Shown: in pieces, positions 31,986 to 39,157 of the stretch
Numbering within the stretch: position 1 is the first letter of the stretch
Layout of the letters: every line of letters begins with the position of its first letter
Source: Regnicoccus frigidus
GTDB taxonomy: Bacteria > Cyanobacteriota > Cyanobacteriia > PCC-6307 > Cyanobiaceae
DNA length: 64,000 bases
NCBI GenBank assembly: GCA_025194985.1
Contig: JAOANE010000055.1
Coordinates: 1 to 64,000 of the forward strand
Direction: 5' to 3'
Notes under the pieces: generated by a model
Told to the model about the DNA's origin: nothing
The model's database searches: none
What the model saw: only the letters and a program-made list of their open reading frames with translations
Made by a program: the position numbers and the translations under genes

Positions 31986-33133
31986 CTGTCGCGGCTCAGC
32001 TCGGCTGGCCGCACGGTGAGATTGAGGCTCTGATCACCCCGGCGCACCCGCACCACCAAATCCTTGCCGACCTTGCCCCTGTCCACGGCGAGCTGCACCT
32101 CGGTGGGGTTGCCGACCTGCTTGCCATCCAACTGTTCGATCAGGTCGCAGGGCTCAAGTCCGCCCTTTTCGGCCGGGCTCCCTTCGAGCACTTCGACCAC
32201 CACGACGCCATTGATTTCCGGCAGGCGGCACTTGGCGGCGGTGGCGTTGATCTCACGGGCCAGCTGGGGGGTGAGCGCCTGCAGGCGGACACCGATGTAG
32301 GGGTGTGAGACCCGTCCTGTTTCGAGGATCTGGGCGGCGATCTGGCGAGCCAGATTCACCGGGATGGCGAAACTGAGTCCGGCGCCGGGCGCTTGCCGAA
32401 TGGCGGTGTTGACCCCGATCACCTGGCCGCCGGCATTGATCAGGGGACCGCCGCTGTTGCCGGGATTGACGGCGGCATCGGTCTGGATGTAGGGCACTCG
32501 CTGGCCTTCGCCGATCGCATTGGTGCGGTCGGTCGCGCTGATGATCCCGGCCGTCACCGTGTTGTCGAGTCCGAGGGGGTTGCCGATCGCGATCGCCCAC
32601 TCCCCCGGCCGCACCTTGGAGGAATCGCCCAGGGGCGCCACCGGCAGGCCCGTCGCCACCACCTTGACCACAGCGATGTCGGTGAGCGGATCACTGCCGA
32701 GCACCTTGCCGTTGAAATTGCGCCCATCCGGCAGGGTGATGGACACCTCGTTGGTGCCTTCGACCACGTGGGCATTGGTGATGATCACGCCATCGGAGCG
32801 GGTGATGAAGCCGGAGCCCTGGCCCTGCTGCTGCCGGATCGATGGGCTGCCGCCAAAGAGGCCGCCGATGGGATTGATCACCCGTTTGACCGTGTCGATA
32901 CGCACGACCGCCGGCCCCACCTTGTCGACGGCATCAACGATGAAGCGATTGCCGAGCTGCAGCGGGGCCACTGCCGGCGCATCGCTCACCTTGGCTGGCT
33001 CGGAAGGCTCAACCCTCTCCCTGACAAGGCTGGGGAGTTGCAGGTTGCAGCCTGCCAGCAGAAAACCGGTGCTGCCGGCGGCCAGCAAGCCACGGAGAAA
33101 AACAGCCTTGGCGGTGGGCTGGGCAGAGGTCAT
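31982..33133 (-). CDS. DegQ/HtrA-type serine protease, lipoprotein
   Basis: The 383-aa protein from ATG 33133 has a lipoprotein signal ending LLAGC (residues about 25-29), so it is probably anchored in a membrane facing the periplasm. The trypsin-like domain has His in ITNAHVVEG, Asp in DPLTDIAVVKV and Ser in NPGNSGGPLINAGG. One PDZ domain follows (about residues 285-380). HtrA proteases degrade or refold damaged envelope proteins. Longer upstream codons to 33583 are antisense to dnaA. The gene is divergent from dnaA. Confidence 0.93.
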   Translation of the reverse strand: MTSAQPTAKAVFLRGLLAAGSTGFLLAGCNLQLPSLVRERVEPSEPAKVSDAPAVAPLQLGNRFIVDAVDKVGPAVVRIDTVKRVINPIGGLFGGSPSIRQQQGQGSGFITRSDGVIITNAHVVEGTNEVSITLPDGRNFNGKVLGSDPLTDIAVVKVVATGLPVAPLGDSSKVRPGEWAIAIGNPLGLDNTVTAGIISATDRTNAIGEGQRVPYIQTDAAVNPGNSGGPLINAGGQVIGVNTAIRQAPGAGLSFAIPVNLARQIAAQILETGRVSHPYIGVRLQALTPQLAREINATAAKCRLPEINGVVVVEVLEGSPAEKGGLEPCDLIEQLDGKQVGNPTEVQLAVDRGKVGKDLVVRVRRGDQSLNLTVRPAELSRDS

Positions 33134-33229
33134 GGCGGAGGGGGTGGTCCCAGGCTGAAAACCGCCGGATGGAGAGCGGACGTTCGCTGGTGATCTGCCT
33201 ATATTCGGCCACTGTGTGACGAGGGGGAG

Positions 33230-34654
33230 GTGCAGGAGGGTCAGGAGCTGTGGCGCCAGGTACAAGAAGCCCTCCAGGCCAATCTCAGCAAGCCCACCTT
33301 CGAAACCTGGATCCGGCCGGCCCGTTGCTCCGGATTCACTGATGGACGGCTGCTTCTCGAGGCTCCCAACAGCTTTGCCTGCGGCTGGCTGCGCAAGAAT
33401 TACCTGACCACGATCGAGGCGGTGGCCTCCGAGTTGGCCGGCCAGCTTCTGCGGGTGGAGGTCCAGACGGCCGTGGGTCCCGCCGCGGATCTGGGCCTCG
33501 ACGGCGGCGCTGGCGGTGGCGCTGGAGTGGTGGAGGCAACCTCCCTGCAGGCTGCTGGTGGGTCCGCTCCGGCTTCCATGCACGCCGGCTCAGCACCGCG
33601 GGGGGAAACACCCCGCCGTCCCGCTCCGGGCCTGAACCCCCGCTACGTGTTCAACCGCTTTGTGGTGGGGCCGAACAGCCGCATGGCCCACGCCGCCTCG
33701 CTGGCGGTGGCCGAAGCGCCCGGCCGCGAGTTCAATCCCCTCTTCCTCTGTGGTGGTGTGGGTTTGGGTAAAACCCACCTGATGCAGGCGATCGGCCACT
33801 ACCGCGTCGAGATCGATCCCGACGCCCGGGTGTTTTACGTCTCCACCGAGTCGTTTACCAACGACCTGATCCAGGCGATCCGCAAGGACGGCATGCAGAA
33901 ATTCCGCGACCGCTACCGGGCCGCCGATCTGATCCTGGTCGACGACATCCAGTTCATCGAAGGCAAGGAGTACACCCAGGAGGAGTTCTTCCACACCTTC
34001 AATGCCCTGCATGAGGCGGGCCGTCAGATCGTGATCGCCAGCGATCGCCCCCCCAGCCAGATTCCGCGCTTGCAGGAGCGGCTGATCTCGCGGTTTTCGA
34101 TGGGCCTGATCGCTGACATCCAGGCCCCCGATCTGGAGACCCGCATGGCGATCCTCCACAAGAAAGCTGAGCAGGAGCGGATGTCGTTGCCCCGCGATCT
34201 CATCCAATACCTGGCGGGTCGTTTCACCTCCAACATCCGTGAACTCGAGGGTGCCCTCACCCGGGCCGTCGCCTTCGCCTCGATCACCGGACTGCCGATG
34301 ACGGTGGAATCGGTGGCGCCGATGCTCGATCCTGTCGGCAATGAGGTCGTGGTGACCCCCCAGCAGGTGATCGAGAAGGTGGCCGAGGTCTTCGGCATCG
34401 GCGTTGAAGAGATGCGCAGCAGCAGCCGCAAACGGGCTGTCAGCCAGGCGCGGCAGATGGGCATGTACCTGATGCGCCAGAGCACCGATCTGAGCCTGCC
34501 CCGCATCGGCGATGCCTTCGGCGGCAAGGATCACAGCACGGTGATGTATGCCGTTGAGCAGATCGAGAAAAAGCTGGCGATCGATCCCTCCCTGGCCCGC
34601 CAGTTGCAGCAGGTGCGTGATCTGCTCCAGATCGACTGCCGCCGCCGCCGCTGA
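33230..34654 (+). CDS. dnaA: Chromosomal replication initiator DnaA
   Basis: DnaA binds origin DNA and opens it. The 474-aa protein has domain I (LWRQVQEALQANLSKPTFETWI), a Gly/Ala-rich linker (residues 90-130), the AAA+ domain with Walker A GGVGLGKTH at about 175-183 and Walker B LILVDDIQFIEG, and the DNA-binding domain IV with KDHSTVMYAVEQIEKKL. The start is a GTG at 33230 preceded by a strong purine-rich GGGGGAG site, and a TATATT lies near 33200. It ends only eight bases from the convergent cbbX gene. Confidence 0.97.
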   Translation: MQEGQELWRQVQEALQANLSKPTFETWIRPARCSGFTDGRLLLEAPNSFACGWLRKNYLTTIEAVASELAGQLLRVEVQTAVGPAADLGLDGGAGGGAGVVEATSLQAAGGSAPASMHAGSAPRGETPRRPAPGLNPRYVFNRFVVGPNSRMAHAASLAVAEAPGREFNPLFLCGGVGLGKTHLMQAIGHYRVEIDPDARVFYVSTESFTNDLIQAIRKDGMQKFRDRYRAADLILVDDIQFIEGKEYTQEEFFHTFNALHEAGRQIVIASDRPPSQIPRLQERLISRFSMGLIADIQAPDLETRMAILHKKAEQERMSLPRDLIQYLAGRFTSNIRELEGALTRAVAFASITGLPMTVESVAPMLDPVGNEVVVTPQQVIEKVAEVFGIGVEEMRSSSRKRAVSQARQMGMYLMRQSTDLSLPRIGDAFGGKDHSTVMYAVEQIEKKLAIDPSLARQLQQVRDLLQIDCRRRR

Positions 34655-34662
34655 CGCGAACT

Positions 34663-35616
34663 TCAGGTGAGGGGGCGGCTGGGGTCGAGCCCTTCGACTT
34701 CGCCATGGAAGACCCGGCTGGCGGTGATGTCTTCGGCCTCGATTGTGATCAGATCGCCCTTGGTCAGGCCACTGCCGCGGTGGTTGAACAGGCGGTTGGC
34801 TTGGCGCATACGGGCTCGATCGATTGCATTGCGGATCGAGCGGGCGTTGGCGAAGAAAGGCAGCTGCATGCGCCGTTGGATGTAATCGGCGAAGGCCGCA
34901 CTGGCCTCGGCGCTGAAGCGATAACTCTCAGCCGCCATGATCAGTTTGGCAATCGCCAGCAGCTCCGCTGCGCTGTAGTCGGGAAAGTCGATGTGGTTGG
35001 CCACCCGCGAGGACAGGCCAGGGTTGGACTGATAAAAGACATCCATCCGGTCTTTGTAGCCAGCGAAGATCACCACCAGATCGTCGCGGTTGTTCTCCAT
35101 CACCTGCAGCAGGATCTCGATCGCTTCGGCGCCGTAATCCCGTTCATTCTCCGGGCGGTAGAGGTAATAGGCCTCGTCGATGAACAGCACGCCGCCCATC
35201 GCCCGCTTGAGAATCTCGCGCGTTTTTGGGGCGGTGTGGCCGATGTACTGGCCCACCAGATCGTCGCGGGTGGCGGTGACCAGATGGCCCTTGCGCACGT
35301 AGCCCAGCCGGTGCAGGATCTCTGAGATCCGCTCGGCCACCGTCGTTTTTCCCGTGCCCGGCCTGCCCGTGAAGGACATGTGCAGGCTGGGGGCGCCGGT
35401 GGCCACACCGACCTGCTTGCGCGCCCGCTCCACCACCAGCAGGGCCGCGATCTCGCGGATGCGTGTTTTCACCGGCCGCAGCCCGATCAGTTCGCGGTCG
35501 AGTTGCTCAAGAACCTCATCCACCCCGGTGTCGTTGTAGGCCTCCCTGAGATCAACCGGCGTGTCATCGTCAATCGCCAGACCGGCGTTGGCATCCGGGC
35601 CAGCCAGCCTCTCCAT
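34663..35616 (-). CDS. cbbX: CbbX, AAA+ RuBisCO activase-type protein
   Basis: CbbX removes inhibitory sugar phosphates from RuBisCO in red-type systems, and homologues occur in alpha-cyanobacterial carboxysome loci. The 317-aa AAA+ protein has Walker A GRPGTGKT (about residues 84-91), Walker B GGVLFIDEAYYLY and NPGLSSRVANHIDFPDYS. Its ATG overlaps the acRAF stop (TGATG) and it is the last gene of the carboxysome run. Whether it activates this green-type form IA enzyme or aids assembly cannot be told from sequence. Confidence 0.93.
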   Translation of the reverse strand: MERLAGPDANAGLAIDDDTPVDLREAYNDTGVDEVLEQLDRELIGLRPVKTRIREIAALLVVERARKQVGVATGAPSLHMSFTGRPGTGKTTVAERISEILHRLGYVRKGHLVTATRDDLVGQYIGHTAPKTREILKRAMGGVLFIDEAYYLYRPENERDYGAEAIEILLQVMENNRDDLVVIFAGYKDRMDVFYQSNPGLSSRVANHIDFPDYSAAELLAIAKLIMAAESYRFSAEASAAFADYIQRRMQLPFFANARSIRNAIDRARMRQANRLFNHRGSGLTKGDLITIEAEDITASRVFHGEVEGLDPSRPLT

Positions 35617-35864
35617 CAGTTTCCCAGGGCATCGACGGCAGTGGCGAAGCTGAACTCGGCATCGCCCAGGGGGTTGTCATCAGGCTCAGCGCGCAGGGTG
35701 AGATTCACATAGGTGCGCCCAAAGCTGATATCCGGATAGCGCTGCTGCTTTTCAGAGAGCTCGTTGAGCCGCTCCAGAAACAGGCGGGTGCTTTCGTAAT
35801 CGGCGAATTCGATGCGGCGCTCCAGACGCTCGGGCCGCTGCCGTTTGGTCCAGGGCTGTTCCAT
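35616..35864 (-). CDS. Alpha-carboxysome RuBisCO assembly factor acRAF (PCD-like)
   Basis: The 82-aa protein is the pterin-carbinolamine-dehydratase-like protein of carboxysome loci, described as acRAF, which helps RuBisCO large subunits assemble. The visible pattern is RIEFADYESTRLFLERLNELSEKQQRYPDISFGRTYVNLTLRAEP; the PCD-type catalytic histidines are absent, as expected for acRAF. It is coupled to cbbX by a one-base overlap. A 58-base gap separates it from the ferritin-like gene. Confidence 0.88.
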   Translation of the reverse strand: MEQPWTKRQRPERLERRIEFADYESTRLFLERLNELSEKQQRYPDISFGRTYVNLTLRAEPDDNPLGDAEFSFATAVDALGN

Positions 35865-35922
35865 GGTTGAAACCTAGCTCAGAAGAAAATGAGGCCAGCA
35901 CTGGCGCCAAGTGCCAGTGCAC

Positions 35923-36393
35923 TCAGAACGTGGCCCGCTGATTGGTCGTGCCCCAGTGGCGGCCCCTGAGCTCCTGCAGCCAGCGCTCCAGATCCTGACC
36001 AAGCTGCGTTTCCTCCTCCCAGAGTGTCTGAAAGAAGGAGGCATTGGCCGCATCACCGATCAGGGTGCAAAAGCGCGACGCTTCGGCGTAATGCTGGATC
36101 TGTTCGGCTTCGAGTTCCGCATCCTGATTCAGCAGCCCGATCAGATCGCCGGAGCTCTGCACCGGTCGCAATTGGGAGGCTGCCGGAATCACACCGAGCA
36201 GGAGCATCTGCTGGACGAGTTGCTCGGCATGCTGGATCTCTTCCACCATTTCGCGGCGCATGCGTTCGGCGGCCACGCTGTCGCCCCAGAACGCCAGCAG
36301 TGACGCCTGGGTCATGTACTGCTGCACGGCAGTGAACTCCAGGCTGAGGGCCCTGCCCAGATACCCGAGTACCCGGGGATGCACGCCAGCCAT
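35923..36393 (-). CDS. Ferritin-like (bacterioferritin-type) protein of the carboxysome locus
   Basis: The 156-aa four-helix protein begins MAGVHPRVLGYLGRALSLEFTAVQQYM and has the diiron-type patterns EFTAVQQYMTQ, EEIQHAEQLVQQ, EQIQHYAEA and EEETQLGQDLERWL, giving Glu and His ligands at the usual spacing. Bacterioferritin-like genes occur in several cso operons, role unproven. The ATG at 36393 is five bases from the csoS1E stop; a GTG one codon earlier is possible. Confidence 0.85.
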   Translation of the reverse strand: MAGVHPRVLGYLGRALSLEFTAVQQYMTQASLLAFWGDSVAAERMRREMVEEIQHAEQLVQQMLLLGVIPAASQLRPVQSSGDLIGLLNQDAELEAEQIQHYAEASRFCTLIGDAANASFFQTLWEEETQLGQDLERWLQELRGRHWGTTNQRATF

Positions 36394-36398
36394 CACGA

Positions 36399-37001
36399 TC
36401 AGCTCCTCCGATCAACACCGCTGGGCGCGAGAACGGGCTCCAGTTCAACGTGGGGGCGGGCAATAATGTGGGCGGCGACCAGACCGTCACCGACCCGTTC
36501 GCAGGCATCGGCTCCGGCGCGAACGGCGGCGTTAACGGCACCGGTTTCGCCTCGGACCATCACGGTGACATAGCCACCGCCCACGAATTCGCGGGACACC
36601 AGGGTGACTTCGGCGGCCTTGGTCATGGCGTCAGCCGCCTCGATGGCGGGGACAAGTCCGCGGGTCTCGATCATGCCGAGAGCGATGCCGTGAGGTGCTG
36701 AGGCCATGGCGTTGCTCGTGGAGGGGGATGGGGGTGGGTTGGAATTGGGCGGCTCCTGGGGCTTACCACCCACCGGAGTCGCTGCTGGAGCTGGAGTGGG
36801 AGCTGGAGTCTTCGGATCAGGCGAGGCCGGCTCCGTTTTCGCCGTGGCCGCCGGCAGGGCTTTCGCTTGGCTGCTGGCGGCCACGCCCCGACTGGTGGAG
36901 CTGCGCCTGGAGGAGGGTTGTCGGGGAGCGGGGGTGGCCATGGATCGGGCAGAGACGATTGGCTGGGCGGATCGCGATCGGGGGAGCGGGAACTCAGCCA
37001 T
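36399..37001 (-). CDS. csoS1E: Carboxysome shell protein CsoS1E (extended BMC-H)
   Basis: The 200-aa protein has an N-terminal low-complexity extension rich in Ser, Pro and Ala (residues 1 to ~105) and a C-terminal BMC-H domain IALGMIETRGLVPAIEAADAMTKAAEV to AAHIIARPHVELEPVL, nearly identical to CsoS1. CsoS1E occurs in only part of the alpha-cyanobacteria. I take ATG 37001 (MAEFPLPRSRSAQ); the start overlaps csoS4B by eight bases. The extension may bind inner cargo or modify shell packing, which is inference. Confidence 0.88.
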   Translation of the reverse strand: MAEFPLPRSRSAQPIVSARSMATPAPRQPSSRRSSTSRGVAASSQAKALPAATAKTEPASPDPKTPAPTPAPAATPVGGKPQEPPNSNPPPSPSTSNAMASAPHGIALGMIETRGLVPAIEAADAMTKAAEVTLVSREFVGGGYVTVMVRGETGAVNAAVRAGADACERVGDGLVAAHIIARPHVELEPVLAPSGVDRRS

Positions 37002-37245
37002 CTGGTTCCCAGAAATCAATGATGCCGCTGATCGTGAGATCGATCTGGAGATCGGGATTGCCGGAGGCGAAGCGTGCGGCGGAGCCACTGGAGGTGAACA
37101 CCCAGTTGCCGGGGGAGGCCCCGACCGGATCAACGGCCACGCTGAATTTGCCTTTGTTGGAACGCAGCACCCGCAGATTGCAGTGGCGCAACCCGTCGAC
37201 CCGTTGGCTGCAGACCAGCGAGCCCGTCACCTGCATGATTTCCAT
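36994..37245 (-). CDS. csoS4B: Carboxysome vertex protein CsoS4B
   Basis: CsoS4 proteins form pentamers that cap the shell vertices. The 83-aa product has the BMC-P/EutN pattern: MEIMQVTGSLVCSQRVDGLRHCNLRVLR, VAVDPVGASPGNWVFTSSGSAARFA and the end LTISGIIDFWEPDG. It starts in a TGATG overlap with csoS4A and runs into csoS1E by eight bases. Confidence 0.95.
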   Translation of the reverse strand: MEIMQVTGSLVCSQRVDGLRHCNLRVLRSNKGKFSVAVDPVGASPGNWVFTSSGSAARFASGNPDLQIDLTISGIIDFWEPDG

Positions 37246-37517
37246 CAGGGTGGACCTCCCGGGTTGCTGGGGTTGTCTGGATCCCAGTAATCGATGATCC
37301 CGACGATGGTGAGATCACTCGGATACGACTTGCTGCCGGCGGCCTCACGCGCGGCCGAACTGCCGACACAGATCACCCAGTCTCCGGGGATGCAGCCCAC
37401 CGCGTCGACAGCCACTTTCTGGGTGCTGCCATCGAGCACCACCTGGAGGTGTTTGTGCTCGAAACCAGGGATTCGGTTGGTGGATACAAGTGGTTTGACA
37501 ACCTTGCAGATCAACAT
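37245..37517 (-). CDS. csoS4A: Carboxysome vertex protein CsoS4A
   Basis: This is the first of the two pentameric vertex proteins: 90 aa with MLICKVVKPLVSTNRIPGFEHKHLQVVLDG, VAVDAVGCIPGDWVICVGSSAAREA and LTIVGIIDYWDPD. It has an Asn/Pro/Gly tail absent from CsoS4B. It lies one base after the csoSCA stop, so translation is probably coupled. Confidence 0.95.
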   Translation of the reverse strand: MLICKVVKPLVSTNRIPGFEHKHLQVVLDGSTQKVAVDAVGCIPGDWVICVGSSAAREAAGSKSYPSDLTIVGIIDYWDPDNPSNPGGPP

Positions 37518-37518
37518 C

Positions 37519-39123
37519 TCAATGACCTCCCTGAGCTTCGAGCTGGATCGATGAGCCGACCGTTTCAGCGGGGGCGTGTTGATCCCGGTCGCGCAGTGTC
37601 AGCAAGGTGTGCAGCAATCCCTGATCAAACAGCTTGGCGTAGCGCACTTCGATGGCGCTGGCGGTACGGCGGCATTGCAGCAGCGCCCTCTGCCTGGCTC
37701 CCGGCACACTGCCGTGATAATCGAAGCGGACCACGACCGGCACCGGCAGACCCCTGGAAACATTCAGGCCGGTGAAGATCTTGACGCCCACGTCGAGGTC
37801 GGCGGCCCCTTCCTCGACGGTGTCGAGATGGGCGAAATAGGTGAGATTGCGCAGATGGATTTCCTTGAAGCCGATGCCAACACCGATGAACCGCTCGGCG
37901 TGGCCGGCATCGGCATAGGCGCCGCCGTGATAACTGCGCACATAGTCGATCTGGGAAATGTTGTGCTCCACCAGCCGGCTGATCAGGCTGACCATGCCCT
38001 CATCCGGTGTTGCGGCGGCCGCCGCCATCACCCTGGAGCGAATCTCAACTCTGGCCGCCTCTGCCCCCATGCGCAGGGTGGCGGCATGGACCTCACGGGC
38101 ATCGAGCCAATGCTCCAGATCGGTGCCGCCTTCGCTGGAGGGCACATGCACCCGAATGGCGTCAGTGTCGGTGTCGAGGCCGATCAGCAGCAGATCCACG
38201 GAGGCCCCGCAGCAGAAGCTGTTCTCCACCGCCTGCTGGAAATCCATCAAGCGGGAGAGGCCACTGGCGGCGGCGGCGGCGTCATCGGAGTGGTGCGCCG
38301 CACACCCCTCATGGTGAGGGTCAATGGAACTGAAGTGATACACCACCACTTTGAGATAGCGGGTGGGGTCGTAGGCCTGATTGGGAACCCCTTCGCGGTA
38401 GCGCAGATGCTCGGTTTTCACCCAGCGATCCACGGTGTCTTCGACATCGAACATGGCGCCGGCATGGGGCCGGCGACGCACGGAACTGAACGGAAGGCGC
38501 AGGGCGTAACTGATCGTGTGGGCGAGGCGGCCGTCGGCGCAGGGGGTGACATCCAGCAGGTGGAAGCCTGAGGAGAGCAGGAAGGCGTTGAAGGCTTCAG
38601 CAGCCGGGGTGCCCTCGCGGCAGTCGAGCGGGTCTTCGCGAAAGAAGGTTTCGCTGACCCGTTCGTAGGTTTCAAACACGCACCAGGCGAACAGGGAGCG
38701 CATGTCGAGCTGGCTGACCCAGGCCTTCTCCAGGATCGACTCCGGCAGGGTGAAGCCCAGCTCGGCCTCGGCGTGGCGCTGGGCTTCGGCAACAAAACCG
38801 TCTTCGTGCTGCAGGGCCGAGAGCCGCTTGAGCACCGGCACGATTCGATCGAAGGCCCCTTTCACCGCACTCTCGTAGGCCTGGAGGCGGGCGTTGGCCG
38901 TCTGGTCGGTGAGGGGGTGGCTCTCCGCTGGGGCGATCGGCCGCCAGTTGCGCATCGGCCGGACCCTGGCTGCTTGGCGGGGGCTGGGGACGCTTGGCCC
39001 TGAGCTGTTGGCTGAGCCGCCCAGCTCCTGGCCTTCAGCTGCCGCTGAAAGCTGAGGACGCCGCCTCGGCGCCGTAGGCGCCAGGGGGCGATCGGCTGGG
39101 GCATGGCGTCGCGAGATCGACAA
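37519..39123 (-). CDS. csoSCA: Carboxysomal beta-type carbonic anhydrase CsoSCA (CsoS3)
   Basis: CsoSCA turns bicarbonate into CO2 inside the carboxysome. The 534-aa protein has a disordered basic N-terminus (to about residue 60, the part that contacts RuBisCO in characterised homologues) and a helical region. A catalytic domain follows with DVTPCADGRLAH (Cys and the Asp-Arg dyad), the segment IDPHHEGCAAHHSDD with His and Cys zinc ligands, and a C-terminal pseudo-repeat. The start is TTG at 39123 because no ATG in frame keeps the N-terminus; it follows csoS2 by 34 bases. Confidence 0.93.
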   Translation of the reverse strand: MSISRRHAPADRPLAPTAPRRRPQLSAAAEGQELGGSANSSGPSVPSPRQAARVRPMRNWRPIAPAESHPLTDQTANARLQAYESAVKGAFDRIVPVLKRLSALQHEDGFVAEAQRHAEAELGFTLPESILEKAWVSQLDMRSLFAWCVFETYERVSETFFREDPLDCREGTPAAEAFNAFLLSSGFHLLDVTPCADGRLAHTISYALRLPFSSVRRRPHAGAMFDVEDTVDRWVKTEHLRYREGVPNQAYDPTRYLKVVVYHFSSIDPHHEGCAAHHSDDAAAAASGLSRLMDFQQAVENSFCCGASVDLLLIGLDTDTDAIRVHVPSSEGGTDLEHWLDAREVHAATLRMGAEAARVEIRSRVMAAAAATPDEGMVSLISRLVEHNISQIDYVRSYHGGAYADAGHAERFIGVGIGFKEIHLRNLTYFAHLDTVEEGAADLDVGVKIFTGLNVSRGLPVPVVVRFDYHGSVPGARQRALLQCRRTASAIEVRYAKLFDQGLLHTLLTLRDRDQHAPAETVGSSIQLEAQGGH

Positions 39124-39157
39124 GGTCAGCGCACCGGGGGGAGGGAGAGGATGGCGA

